Shown here: piece after piece, positions 22,205-33,879 of the stretch
Layout: each line of letters opens with the position of its first letter
How positions within the stretch are numbered: the first letter of the stretch is position 1
Origin: Coenobita brevimanus
Taxonomy: Eukaryota > Arthropoda > Malacostraca > Decapoda > Coenobitidae
Reading direction: 5' to 3'
DNA: 64,000 bases
NCBI GenBank assembly: GCA_032717465.1
Contig: CM064632.1
Span: 29,788,023-29,852,022 of the forward strand
Notes under the pieces: generated by a model
The model's input: only the letters and a program-made list of their open reading frames with translations
Database searches by the model: none
What the model was told of the DNA's origin: nothing
Program-made: the position numbers and the translations under genes

Positions 22205-22440
22205 TTACGGAGCAGAAATACGTCCTTTGAATGTTGACGGCAGAAGTACGTCCTTTGAATATACAGAGCAGAAATGCGTCCTTTGCTTTTTACAGAGCAG
22301 AAGTACGTCCTTTGAAAGTTTACAGGGCAGAAGTACGTCCTTTGATTGTTTACAGAACAGAAATACGTCCTTTGAGTGTTTACAGAGCAGGAATAAGTCC
22401 TTTGAGTGTTTACTGAGCAGAAATACGTCCTTTTTTTGTC
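22205..22440. repeat. 30-bp minisatellite, about 8 copies
   Basis: The unit is near GAGCAGAAATACGTCCTTTG followed by AGTGTTTACA. It is open on both strands and gives decapeptide repeats (TSFE on plus, RTYFC on minus). Units vary in the last third. Confidence 0.85.
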
Positions 22441-22575
22441 AGTGTTTATTCCCAATATATACGTATGTAACTATATAAAACTGAATGCCTGATTAACATA
22501 ATCATCATTCTGCTTACAGTAATTTCCCCTCTCATGAACCATCAAGTAAACCACTAACAATGTAAAAAGGGGAAA

Positions 22576-22579
<4 letters not shown>

Positions 22580-22627
<48 letters not shown>
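22580..22627. repeat. (GA)n microsatellite
   Basis: Perfect GA repeat. Confidence 0.97.
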
Positions 22628-22629
<2 letters not shown>

Positions 22630-23500
22630 CAGTAAAAGATTTTCCACTGTGTTATGGGGTGAGAACAGTAACAGATGTATTATTGTGGACACTAATATCA
22701 ATCTACTTGTTTGCTGAAGCATTAATAAACTTTTACACAAAGAGTTTGATATGATTCTGATGATCGCAATACTGGATTTTCAGTCAGTGGTCACTGTCTC
22801 GTTAATTATCGTTCGAATGGGGATCGCTAGTAGTGTCCACAATAGCACTTTCTTTTACTTGATCTTCAGGAGTGATTTAAACATTGAATATTATAATTTA
22901 TTTTTAGAAGAAATATTTCACACAGAGATTTCACTTATTAGCTTTCAAAGAATGGGAAGTGCTCATAATCTTTCCATTATTGGGTCAAGGCCTTGGAAAA
23001 TTTTAAAGCAAGGTTCTTAGGGAATGAAATACGAAAGTGACCTGCTTTTTTGGACAAACTTTATACATGGTATCAGTTGCATTTTCGAAGTTATTGTTTT
23101 ATTTATATATTATCATGTGTTTTTGTTATCTAAAGACTTATTTTTACCTTTGGGAAGATCTCGTAGTGAATGGGATAATGAGAACCTGGTTAGCCCATAA
23201 TACTTAAAAGCCTCTCAGTAGCTGAATAAAATCGTCTGTAGGGAACCGCAACAAAACAGAGACGAGAACCCATCCGAAGGGGGTTGAGGAAGGGACGTAC
23301 AAATATGAACTGTTCGCCATATTGCGTTATGGGAATAATAATAGTAGATTTAAATATTCGGGTTTTAATATCCATGGTTGCAATAAATAAAAAGGAGGGA
23401 AAGGCGTGTAATATCAGCGTGTTGTATTGAGGAGGGTTTGAAGAGCATCCATTCCCGTTTTCAAGCCATTTTTGTTCACGCAGGCACCCTCTCTTTATTC
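22628..23500. other. no gene; dispersed motif at 23219
   Basis: Mostly unique sequence. GTAGCTGAATAAAATCGTCT at 23219 is the dispersed motif seen elsewhere. The 89-codon plus frame at 22751-23020 has no recognisable domain. Confidence 0.4.
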
Positions 23501-23509
23501 TCCCTTTCG

Positions 23510-23840
23510 CCTATTATGATTCTCTTCCCCTCCCTCCCCCCCCCCCGTCTCTCTCTGTCTGAAAGGCCACATGCACACTAGCATTCGCTTTCTGCAAATC
23601 GAGCCTTTGTTGCATGTGTGCATATTATGCAATACCTCTCTCTCTCTCTCTCACTGTCTTCTACTTTCCCCTTCCCTCTCCCTTCCTCCAACCCTGCCTC
23701 TCTTCTCTAGTCTTCTTCCCCTTTTTATTTTCCTCCTTCTTTCCTTCACCCATTCCTTCCTCCTCCTTTCCCCATCCCCTGCCTTCCTCCCTCTCCCTTT
23801 CCCCCTGCCCTCCATCCTCCCCCCCCCCCCATAAACACCC
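23510..23840. repeat. polypyrimidine tract
   Basis: C/T-rich, with short TC repeats near 23636 and a C-run near 23818-23829. Confidence 0.8.
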
Positions 23841-24005
23841 CCGTAAAAAGAATTACCGTGTTATGTGCTCGGCTAACTTCACTGAGTAGTGACATTCATG
23901 CTTTGTGTCTAAAACTGAAGGTCATTTTCAGTTCCGGTGCCACAAAGCATCCGGCCGTAAAAGCAGGAAATATAGAATATATACTGATCCGCTACAGCCG
24001 TTATG

Positions 24006-24028
24006 AGAGAGAGAGAGAGAGAGAGAGA
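24006..24028. repeat. (GA)n microsatellite (short)
   Basis: About 11 GA units. Confidence 0.9.
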
Positions 24029-24473
24029 CGCGTCACGACATATACCAGCGAATATCAAGTGAGGCATGAAGGGTCGGATAGGAACTAGTGGCATATCATC
24101 GCAGCTTCGTCCCCCCCCCCCCAAAAAAAAAAAAAGGATTTCTTTGTTTCCCTTTAAGTTAAATGTCACACTAGCATTCAGAAGCCTGAAGTCATGTGTA
24201 TTATATTAGTGAAGGTTATTGGGTATAACAGGCCCTTGAAGGATTTCTAATAATAACTGTTTAAATAGCCGTTCTCTTCGTTGAGGGTACGTTAGAAAAT
24301 AGTTAATAATGGCAACCGAAAAGAAAAAGTTAGAGGGTATTCTTGTAAAACCCTATGACAATCAGAGGCATATCATCGTAGCTTCATTAGAATTATTAAA
24401 AAAGGAGCCATATATCCCGGGATACTACACACAAAGTTTGGGTACAATTTACACACATGATTTTGGAATATTT

Positions 24474-24585
24474 TGGTAACAGCCAGACACACACAGACAC
24501 AGATGGGATATTTTGGTAACAGCCAGACACACACAGATGGGATTTTTGGTGACAGCCAGACACACAGATACACACAGATGCAGGC
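24474..24585. repeat. short tandem repeat, about 30-45-bp unit
   Basis: GGTAACAGCCAGACACACAC occurs near 24475 and 24519, and a GGTGACAGCC variant occurs near 24549. Each is followed by an ACAGATGGGAT-like segment. Confidence 0.7.
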
Positions 24586-24619
24586 GATTACATTATCGCC
24601 TTGCTAGGTGGGCAAGAAT

Positions 24620-24692
24620 AATAATGACAACGACGACGAAGACGACGACGCCGGCGATGATGGTGATGATAATGATGATGATGATGATCACG
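24620..24692. repeat. (GAY)n trinucleotide repeat
   Basis: GAC/GAC/GAA units followed by GATGATG. The plus frame gives an Asp-rich stretch that I treat as repeat-derived. Confidence 0.8.
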
Positions 24693-24810
24693 TGCCAGGA
24701 ATGATACTAATGTTCGAAATGCAGATGGATCAGCAAAACAATAATCAGGTAATGGTAACAACGAAACTTCCAGAAATAAGGTTCTTCAAAAGCGTTTTGT
24801 CTGATTCATA

Positions 24811-24811
<1 letters not shown>

Positions 24812-24887
<76 letters not shown>
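24812..24887. repeat. (AC)n microsatellite
   Basis: Perfect AC repeat of about 38 units. Confidence 0.98.
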
Positions 24888-24888
<1 letters not shown>

Positions 24889-25107
24889 CATAAAATCAGA
24901 AAAAATGATGAGTAATTAAAAATAGAATAATAAAATAGTAATGTGGAATGATAATTGATAAAAAATTAGTCTGGTAAATGCCAAAAATATATATCGCTGA
25001 GAAAAATAGAGAGACCCAACACAGACTCACCAACCAGACATCCTCGAAAGCTATGATATTACCAGAAACCAACATTTTCTACTTTTCCAGTTACAATTTG
25101 CATTACT

Positions 25108-26640
25108 TTTTTTTTTTTTTTTTTAATAATAGAACAGAGGAAGGAAAAACAAATGAATAAAAATAAAAAACTAATCCATACACCAGATTACTGGCGTCCT
25201 CTGTTCGTAAAATATCTGTAACAGTTAGGCTTGAACAGCTGTAGGTTGAAGTTTGGAGGGAAAACTCTGGGGAAGCAAGTTCCAGAGAGATGCAGTTCAG
25301 GGAATGAAAGAATTCTGATAGGCAGAAGTTCTGCGATATGGCTGAGTGACAGTCCAGTCATGAGCGCTACCAGATGCCCGTATAGCACGAGGGAAGGCAT
25401 GGAGAGGTGGCACCATGGATGCAACTTCGTCTGAGCATTTGCTATAAAAATATCTGTAAAATAATGCAAGGGAGGCAACATTCCTTCTTACTTGTAAGGG
25501 AGGTAGTTTATTAGTACTAGCAGGGTTATTAATGATTCTAACAGCTTTGTTCTGAATTTTTTTTCGAGTTGTTTTAATGCAACCTCTCCACGTCCATTCC
25601 ACAAGGGTGATCTGTATTCAAGCTGAGAGTGCACATGACTCTTATAAATTATAGCTAACTGCTCGTCAGTGAAAGAGTTACGAATTCTGTACAATAATCC
25701 AAGTTTCTTTGAGGCGGTTGTAGCAAGTGATTGACATGAAAGGTCCAGCTGAGGGCATTGTTAAGTGACACGCCGAGAATTTCAGTACTTTTGGAGATGG
25801 GAATATTTTTAGCATTGAAGGTAATACACACGAATCTGGCAATACCTGTGTATTAGTAAATTGTATATATTTAGTTTTACTAGCATTAAATGAGACAAGG
25901 TTGTTTTGTCCCCATTCATTGATCATAGAGAAGTCTTGATTTAAAGAGATGGGTGTACTGAATTGAGAGTTTGAGATATCAGACTTTGTAAATGGGTGTC
26001 TGAGTGTGAATGAACTCTGAAGTGTTGAGTCATCTGTATATGAATGGATGGGACTGTGAGTGACAGATAAGAGATCATTAATATGAACCAGGAATATGGT
26101 TGGTGCCAGAACTGATCCCTGCGGTACACCGGCGTTAATTGAGTGGAAATTGGAGTATACATCATCTACTTTACTCTTATTTTTCTGTTGCTGAGATATG
26201 GGGAAATCAAAGGAACCAAAGACTTTAGTCCATAGCAAGGGAGTTTGGACAACAGGGAACGGTGCCATACTCTGTCGAAAGCTTTAGAAATATCAAGGGC
26301 TACTGCATGAGTTTCTCCACGTAGGTCGATTGATTGATGGATGGTATGAGTCAGGTGGATCTTTCTTGGCGATAAGCATATTGTCTATCACTAATTAAGT
26401 TGTTGGATTGAAGATGTTTAACTCTGTGCTTATAAATTAAAGTTTCAAATACCTTACCAAGATGTGACAGCTCTTGGTCTGTAATCAGAGGAGTCAGAGG
26501 AACTGCCTTTCTTTGGAATTGGGTGGATATTGGCATCTTTCCATGAATTAGGGAATGATGAAGAACATATGCATAGTCTGAATAATGTCGCAAGAACAGA
26601 GACCCAAGTCTTCCAGGCAAGCTCAAGCTAATTAACTCTA
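25108..26640 (-). pseudogene. diverged non-LTR retrotransposon, RT and C-terminal relic (family 2)
   Basis: The 3' tail is marked by a plus-strand T-run at 25108-25124. Read on the minus strand from 26640, pieces in several frames give WKDANIHPIPKKG (RT entry block), an ISDRQYAYRQ block, [13 protein letters not shown] near 26290-26250, [15 protein letters not shown] near 26130, YTDDST near 26030 where active elements have YADD, then a thumb region (QLEYRSPLWNGRG) and an FYRYF...VPP tail near 25460-25400. The overall order matches copies A-C, but identity is low and there are at least four frame changes. A further short relic of the same 3' end lies at 58060-58150. Confidence 0.8.
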
Positions 26641-27840
26641 TGTATTTGCGAGAGTGAAAGAAAAGGGGAACCTCTCATGTCAGCGGAAAACTCTGAAAGG
26701 GCTTTAGAACATGGACAGTGAATTGTGAGGCGAGGATGTGATGTGACAGCAGACACCACGTTCACCATCGGGGGTGCTGATGGTGGAGTGGATAGAGCAG
26801 TGGAATGCTATCCAAAAGGTCGGAAGAACGATCCATCACACCATTCATGAATGAGACAGTTTAGCATGTATTCAGAATTAATGAAGGGTATTAGGGCCTA
26901 AGAGGTGACCTATTTCGTGTGATGGATAGCAGGGTAGCCAGGGCATAGGGAACTGTTGCATAGTCTATGTCCAGAATATAAATACGTTAATAAAGCTCAG
27001 AAGCCTTAATAGTGTGTATTCGTTTGATTTTGTAGGAGGTGTGGGCAAATGATCTTAGCCTAGTGTTAATTTGGTAATTCTGATATTGTTGTCTCTAATC
27101 CCTTTATAAGAGGGGGGGGGGTGTTATTTAAGTTTATTCATTTTTCAGTTGCAACTGTTTACATTTTATACCCAATGGTGTACCTCAAAATTATCCTTTC
27201 TGTTTCCTGTATACCATACAGGGTAGAATTCCTCATGTGGAAAAATCCTGAGCAGTGCCCATGCCGTGGCGCATTTGTTACACACGAAGACGAAGGTCCT
27301 TGACTTCTCTCAGGTTGGGCAGGTGCAATCCGATTAGAGGACTGATTTGATTGGAAACCATGGAGACTCAGTCCTTTTTCGTAATTAAAGCTTATCGAAT
27401 TTCATTCAGTCACGACTTGGTGTTTACGCTGTTGGAGAGAGAGTTTCATTAGGTAAAAGCATCAACTATAGTAGCGAAGATGTGCGTTACAAATTAATAA
27501 TCAGGTGTCCCACAGACAGGAGTACTGATCCTCTGGGAAAAGACGAATTAATGCGTCCAAACCGAATAGTTAGATTTTTTTTTTTTTTTAATTCAAGATT
27601 CCTAGAAGTCATGCAGAATTGTAATCATGAAATTGCATTACACTGAGAAAACACACACTCATATCTTCAGTTCAATGAAATCTTATTATTAAACAAGTAG
27701 ACAGTTTTATTCATCTTTGGGGCTATAATCTGTGAAGGAGTAAGACGAAAAAACAGGAAGAAGCTTGGAAGCAACACCTATCAGTTTCACAAGAGGCCAT
27801 AAGGACAGTGATTTTTTGCTAAGATCCAGTCCTTGTCTAG
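26641..27840. other. no recognised feature
   Basis: Over 1 kb of unique-looking DNA with a T-run near 27575. A reverse copy of the GAATAAAAC(T)GTCT motif lies near 27698. No gene supported. Confidence 0.4.
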
Positions 27841-28010
27841 AATACGACATGCAACAATCGAATTTACAGCCAGGTTCCCAATTGCTCTGCTGGGTGAACA
27901 GGAACAAAGAGTAAATAGACATCGTCCATGAGTCTGACTGGCCAAGGAATCAATCTCCAGGTCTTACATTTACGAGCTGGATATGCTACCACTGCACCAC
28001 CGGCTACCCC
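27841..28010 (-). mobile_element. tRNA-derived SINE, family A, copy 1
   Basis: On the minus strand it starts GGGGTAGCCGGTGGTGCAGT (A-box region), has a weak B-box (GGAGATTGATTCC) about 45 bp on, and a body with CAGTCAGACTCATGGACGAT and TTCACCCAGCAG. It ends TGTCGTATT. The copy at 50215-50389 shares head and body, which supports a real SINE family. Confidence 0.75.
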
Positions 28011-28077
28011 TATTCCAGACTGTCTTTTACTTCCATTCTTACTACAAACACTCATTTGATTGGAAGGGGTTACATTT

Positions 28078-28185
28078 AATAATAATAATAATAATAATTC
28101 TGGCAGTTATAATAATTTTAATAATAGCAATGGTGATGATGTAGTAGTAGTAGTATAGTAGTTGTAATAATAATAATAATAATAG
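28078..28185. repeat. (AAT)n and (TAG)n trinucleotide repeats
   Basis: AAT at about 28078-28097, TAG/TAA at 28140-28185. Confidence 0.9.
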
Positions 28186-28199
28186 AGACAACTGCGTCA

Positions 28200-29075
28200 T
28201 TATGATTCTCGAATCTGTCAGTGATTTTTGAAACTAGATGTAATGCTTTCCAAACTTCATGGTTTCCGAAACTAAAATTTCCGAAAATAACATTGCTTTC
28301 CAAAAATGATGATGCTATCTAAAAGTTATGGTTCTTTTCGATACTGACGATGTTTTCTGGAACGATTCCTCCCGAAACGATGCGTTGCAAACTAACTCGA
28401 TCTTTTTTAAACTGACGATACATGTGGACGATGCTGTTTGAAATTGACGACGTTTTCAACACTGACGAAAGTTTTGAGCGATGGTTTATGAAACTGACGA
28501 TGGTTTCCAACACTTTCAAAAGTTCAGAACGATGTTTCCTGAAACTGACGATGTTTTACAACACATCCGACAGGGTCAGTGTGGCACAGTGGTAGAGCGA
28601 CGAACTCGGGTTCGGGGGGTCGTGAATTCGAGACACGCCTGGTAGCTGCCACGCCGGGAAGGGTAGCGCCCTCCTATCACCTAGCAGGGCTATATGATCT
28701 AAAAAGGTCTAGCTCAGGGAGCAAAAGAAAACTATAGTTCAGAACGATGCTTTCTGAAACTGACGATGCTTTCCAGCACTTACAAGATAGTTCAGAACGA
28801 TGCTTTCTGAAACTGACGATGCTTTCCTTTACAAGATAGTTCAGAACGATGCTTTCCAACACTGACGATTGTTCTAAACGATCCTGTTGGAAACTGACGA
28901 TGCTTTCCGACACGGACGATACTTCAGAACGAAACTGACGATGCTTTCCAGCACTTATAAGATAGCTCAGAACGATGCTTTCTGAAACTGACCATTGTTC
29001 TAAACTATCCTGTTGGAAACTGACGATGCTTTCCGACACGGACGATACTTGAGAACGATGCTATCTGAAACAGGG
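28200..29075. repeat. GAAACTGACGATGCTTTCC minisatellite, interrupted
   Basis: Imperfect units around GAAACTGACGATGCTTTCC and AGTTCAGAACGATGCTTTC extend on both sides of a SINE at 28570-28700. Higher-order units of about 60-100 bp are visible at 28735-29070. Confidence 0.8.
28570..28700 (+). mobile_element. tRNA-derived SINE head, family C
   Basis: A-box GTGGCACAGTGGTAGAGCG at about 28581 and B-box-like GTGAATTCGAGACAC at about 28622, spaced as in a tRNA promoter, followed by a GC-rich body with CTGCCACGCCGGGAAGG. It interrupts the surrounding minisatellite, so it inserted after the array arose. No clean target duplication seen. Confidence 0.7.
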
Positions 29076-29246
29076 TTGTGGTGCCTCGCAAGTTGCTTGA
29101 TGGTAGGTGGGAAAGGAGAAAATTTACTGATGTGGGTGAAATGCTGAGATGCCGCCTATCTTTTACCCTGACGCAACACTTCTTGAGGTGAAACGAAAAA
29201 CTTAATTTTTTTCATTTCCAGTTTAATTCAGCAAAGTTTGAATGTC

Positions 29247-29247
<1 letters not shown>

Positions 29248-29291
<44 letters not shown>

Positions 29292-29371
29292 GATGAGGGA
29301 GTCAGAATTGTTATTATCGGTGTTAATGGTAGTTTTCCTTATATATAGTGTGTATGACCACTGTAGTGCTG

Positions 29372-29410
<39 letters not shown>
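29248..29410. repeat. (TC)n and (CA)n microsatellites
   Basis: TC at 29248-29289 and CA at 29372-29410. Confidence 0.96.
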
Positions 29411-29412
<2 letters not shown>

Positions 29413-29860
29413 TCTAATTAACTCACTTTTCATATTTTCCACATTTAGTTTCGTTCGGCTGATTTATTATTTATTATTATGTTGGAAGAGTTGACCCTTC
29501 CGATCGGTGACGTACAGGAGCGGTCAGGAATGTCGCTTTACTTCTAAGACGAACAGATATGAAACGCTTTCACAGTATCCTGAAAAATTGCTGGGTTCCG
29601 AGGAGTGCATCACCAGGTGTCAAAATGTATTGTTCACTCAGGCTCCAGGTATTCACTCTAAACCGAGTATATCGTCTGGCGTTACTTGGAATAGAGGTCT
29701 AGAGCTGTCCCAAGCATGAAGGATTTAATAGAGATCCCCACAACTGTTTACTCTGTGTTGAAGTAAAGAAACACTTATTTACTGTGGTATGGGGGCCACA
29801 TCGAATACCTATAGCCATTGCAGTAGAATTCTGACCTGAGGACCCTATGTTCAGTGAAAT

Positions 29861-30080
29861 ACTGGGGTGGTTTTCTCGTCGGTTAAGGAAGCTCCCTAAC
29901 ACCTTTCACTGAGCGACTTGTTTTGTTTCTTACTCCATACTGTCCTGTTACATGAATCTCATTAACATTACTCCATTTTGCGTAAATAACGTGCAAAAGG
30001 ATATTGAGGCCATATCCAAAAATAAATCGCTAAGGCAGAGGTGCTAGGGAGCCTCCTTACTCGAGGAGAATATGGGCCCT
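29861..30080. mobile_element. MITE-like element, copy 5
   Basis: Left arm TTTTCTCGTCGGTTAAGGAA then GCTCCCTAACACC...GAGCGACTTG. Right arm AATAAATCGCTAAGGCAGAG then GTGCTAGGGAGCC...GGAGAATATGGG. The core contains GCGTAAATAACGTGCAAAAG, also present in copy 1 (GCATAAATAACGTACAAAAC). Confidence 0.75.
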
Positions 30081-30353
30081 AGAGTCCATTCGCCTCTCCT
30101 GTCTCTGTTTCATCACTGGATTTATAGATACTTAAATGTGGCTTAGTATATTGAGATGCATGTTGCCATTCGTCTGTTGGGTGGTAAGAAGCACCTTTGT
30201 CCACTACGTCTCCTTCAAGTGTGTCTGAATCCAGCAGTGAGGAGGCAAGGGAGGCGAATGGGCTTGTATTTGACCATATCCACCACTCACAATTTCCCTC
30301 TTGTACTCACCCTTTCCCCTCGAGACTTACACACCCTTATAGCTTAGAATGGT

Positions 30354-30728
<375 letters not shown>

Positions 30729-30732
<4 letters not shown>

Positions 30733-31060
30733 ACGCCAATGTGGTAAGATGGATATGTGTTCCCTGGTGAAATCACGCCATCCCATCCACCGTCCATCTT
30801 CACTCACACCACAAAATTCCCGCCTAACCACACAAACCCTTGGTATTTCTTGCAGTTGCTCGTCACATCTCGTCTGATCTCGCCACTTCTCTTACCTCGT
30901 CTGGTTTTGCCGCTTGTCTCGTCTCGCCTCGTTTCGTCCAGCCATCCTTTCTGCCGTCCATCCTAACCCACACCTCAAATTTTGCTGCTAACAACATAGT
31001 CCCTTGTTAGTACTCGGTACATCTTGTCGTTTTTCGTCTGATCTCGCAACTTCTTGCCAC
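30729..31060 (+). repeat. dispersed repeat X, copy 2, with a degenerate tandem unit
   Basis: 30729-30845 matches 11131-11260, including a core of about 54 bp without change. A second, diverged unit of about 160 bp follows from near 30950 (CCGTCCATCCTAACCCACAC, later TCGTCTGATCTCGC). Confidence 0.7.
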
Positions 31061-31150
31061 AGCTCGTCTGATCTCGTCAGTTCTCACCTAATCTCGCCAC
31101 CTGCCGCCTTATTTCACCACAACTCTCCTGAGCTCGCCACTTTTAGTTAG
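31020..31150. repeat. degenerate CTCGCCACTT repeat
   Basis: Variants of CTCGCCACTTCTCG and TCGTCTGATCTCG in tandem. A similar tract occurs at 32890-33210. Confidence 0.6.
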
Positions 31151-31311
31151 ATTTCGATTTTATTACCCTCCACCTGACGAAGTCAGGAGAATATTGTTAT
31201 CACTGGTATAACAAAGAATAGGTGGTGTACAGATTTCGTTTCTGGAGCAAGTATCAGAAAGTATTAACTATAATCATGGAAATTCACGTAGTTATATGTC
31301 ATATATTGAAC

Positions 31312-32239
31312 TTTTTTTTTTTTATGCGAGGAAGAAGGAACCAAAGGCCATGAGCCCGCAGTTACAGTTCCCTCCAAGAGAAAAATAAAATACAATAGAG
31401 AGCCAAATTCAAGATCCGATCATTTTGAGATGCCTGGACACACTGCGTTTGAAAGACTGGAGATCATAGGCAGCAGGAAATACAGACAGAGGGAGACAGT
31501 TCCAGAGCTGACCTGTTGCATAAATGAAAGACTGGGAGTAACGGTTAACTCTTGCATTAGAGAGTTGGACAGAAAAGGGATGAGAGTTTGCTGCCAGACG
31601 GGTGCTACGCCCCCGTCGTAGAGGTGGAGGAATGCAAGCAGACAGTTCAGAGGAGCAGTGACCATTAAAGTAGCGATAGAAAAGAGATAAAGATGCAACA
31701 GTGCAGCGAAGAGACAGAGGTTGAAGGGAGTCAGTAAGAGGAGGAGAGTTAATGAGACCAAAAGCCTTTGACTCCACCCTATTGAGAAGAGCTGTATGTG
31801 GGGAGCCTCCCCACACATGAGAGTTGTACTCCACACAGGGGCGGAGAAAAGCCCTGTATAGAGTCAACAATTGTGCAGGGGTAAAGAAAGAGCGGAGTCT
31901 GCTTAGCACACCCAATCTCTTGGAAGCAGATTTTACAAGAGATGTAATATGATCTTTCCAAGATAAGTCCCGAGTAAATGAAACCCCAAGCATGTTTAAG
32001 GATGATGCAGGATTAAGTTGAATATTATTAAACATTAGTGGGTATACATGTGGAGGATTTTGTTGGGTTGATAGGTGTAAGAACTGAGTCTTAGATGCAT
32101 TAAAAACAACCATATTATTTTTACCCCAGTCAGAGATACGAGCCAAGTCAGACATTAGGTGTGCCATAGCCTCATCCCTTGTTTGTTGAAGTAACTGTTG
32201 AGATGGGCGTTGCGGGAACCGAATGGAAAGGTGAAGGGT
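31312..32239 (-). mobile_element. non-LTR retrotransposon copy B (5'-truncated)
   Basis: Same 3' end and poly-A tail (plus-strand T12 at 31312-31323) as copies A and C. Homology to A stops at about 32239 (GGTGAAGGGT), inside the RT domain. The 5' truncation is the usual product of incomplete target-primed reverse transcription. Confidence 0.92.
31409..32167 (-). pseudogene. C-terminal RT/thumb fragment in copy B
   Basis: 252 codons from the end of the RT domain ([19 protein letters not shown]) through [15 protein letters not shown] to the terminal KMIGS. The frame is unbroken across the site where copy A has its 2-bp deletion. It lacks the endonuclease and the YADD catalytic core, so it is a dead fragment despite the open frame. 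Confidence 0.9.
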
Positions 32240-32509
32240 AGAATGCTGTGTCTTAAGTTTTTTTTTTTTTTTTTATAATGAAAAGTTAAAAAAAAGTTTC
32301 AATTGAACCTGCTGTCTCTGTGTTATACGTGAGGGAGGGAGGTGAGGGCCGTTATGCACTTGGTTAGGTGTGCTGGGAGGTGTGGGGGGGATGTGCTTGA
32401 TCAGATGGAGGGTTGCAACAGGGTAGCATTGTCCATGTTTTTAGTCCCTGCTGGTGAAACCGATCATGGACTATAGATTTGCGTGGTTCCGTCAGTACGT
32501 CAGTATGTC

Positions 32510-32800
32510 TACAATCTTGTGTCTGCTCTGTAACTTCCACATGCATGGACAGATTTTGATATAGCTACACACCATTGTTCCCCAAACCATGACGGTGTGT
32601 TGTACGCAACAACCAGCAATCTACTCCTAAGGTCAAGGTCACACTTGAGGTTCAAACAAGGTCGTCTGCAATTTCGTGTACGCCCTGTAACTTGCGCATG
32701 CATGGACAGTTTTTGATATAACGTCACACAATTGTTCCTCATAACATGAAGGTGTGTTGCACGGAACAACCAGCCATCTACTCCCAAGGTCAATTACATA
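32510..32800. repeat. 157-bp tandem duplication with AGGTCA motif
   Basis: ATGCATGGACAG at 32541 and about 32698, each followed by TTTTGATATA, GGTGTGTTG and CAACCAGC(A/C)ATCTACTCC. The first unit ends CTAAGGTCAAGGTCACAC, the same word found in the 53.8-54.3 kb array. Confidence 0.8.
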
Positions 32801-32889
32801 TATATGGTTATCATCCGGTAGGGGACTTTGTGTTGCATGGCAATACTGAATGCACTTATTTTGAGTATTATTATTTTTTTCCTCCTCAT

Positions 32890-33210
32890 TTTCTTACCAT
32901 TTCTCGCTATATTTCACAAATTCTCGTTACCTATTCCCTGGTCACACCGTCTCTTCCCTCACAATCCTACGCCACTTCGCCATATCGTGCCACTTCTCGC
33001 TATATTTTGCTACATCTCGACATATCTCGCCACCTTTCGTTAGGATTCATTCTTCTCGCCACCTCCTCTCGCGCTGTCTCACCAAGTCTCGCCACTTATG
33101 GCTGTATATCGCAACTTCTTGCCAGATCTCGTTACTTTTCGCCACATCTCGCTACTGCTCGTCAAGGTTTGCCACTTCTCGCCAGATCTCGCCACTTCTT
33201 ACTTTCATTC
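32890..33210. repeat. degenerate CTCGCCACTT repeat
   Basis: Many variants of TCTCGCCACTTCTCG in tandem, similar to 31020-31150. Confidence 0.65.
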
Positions 33211-33552
33211 ACCATCAAGGACGTCTTTTGAAATTCCTCTCCCTCATTTTTCTAATTTTTACCTGCGGCGATAGCCATCAGGCCATTTAGTGACCAGCAT
33301 TATCCTTCTTCAATTTCTTTTGCATCTTCTGGCGGATTTGTTAAATGAAGGCCTTTGGAGACATAAATGTGGTACCATTTCAGGTAATTTGACATGGAGA
33401 AGCCAACAACTTTCGTAAAACTGCTTAATTTAACCTATTGAGACACAAAAGTGGTCCCATATGATGCAAGTTACTTTTTACTGCAAACTGTTTGAAACAA
33501 GAGCTTCGCCGCATGTCCCTGAGCATTTCTATTCCTGTTCCTACGGGGGTGA

Positions 33553-33836
33553 TTCTCTTCTCTCTCTCTCTCTCTCTCTCTTCTAACCCTTTTTTTTTTA
33601 TCTAGGATTTTTCCACTATATATTAATTAATTTGATGAGGCTTCCATTTCTATCCTTATTTGTTATTATTTTGAGCCAGAATTTTTGGCCTCGACCTCAG
33701 TATTGTGTATATAATTGGCTTTGTTGGCAGTGGGTCTTAGAGAGAGAGAGAGAGAGAGAGAGTACAAATTTCCTCTTATTGTTTTCCAGCCTCTTGGTAG
33801 GTTCCTTGTAGCGTTCCCGTCAGGAGTGATATCCAG

Positions 33837-33875
<39 letters not shown>
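33553..33875. repeat. (TC)n, (GA)n, (TC)n microsatellites
   Basis: TC 33553-33580, GA 33739-33762, TC 33838-33873. Confidence 0.95.
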
Positions 33876-33878
<3 letters not shown>

Positions 33879-33879
33879 T

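Noticed and set aside
22205..22440. CRISPR-like array (regular 30-bp repeats)
   Set aside because: Units are head-to-tail with no spacers of unique sequence, and the context is eukaryotic.
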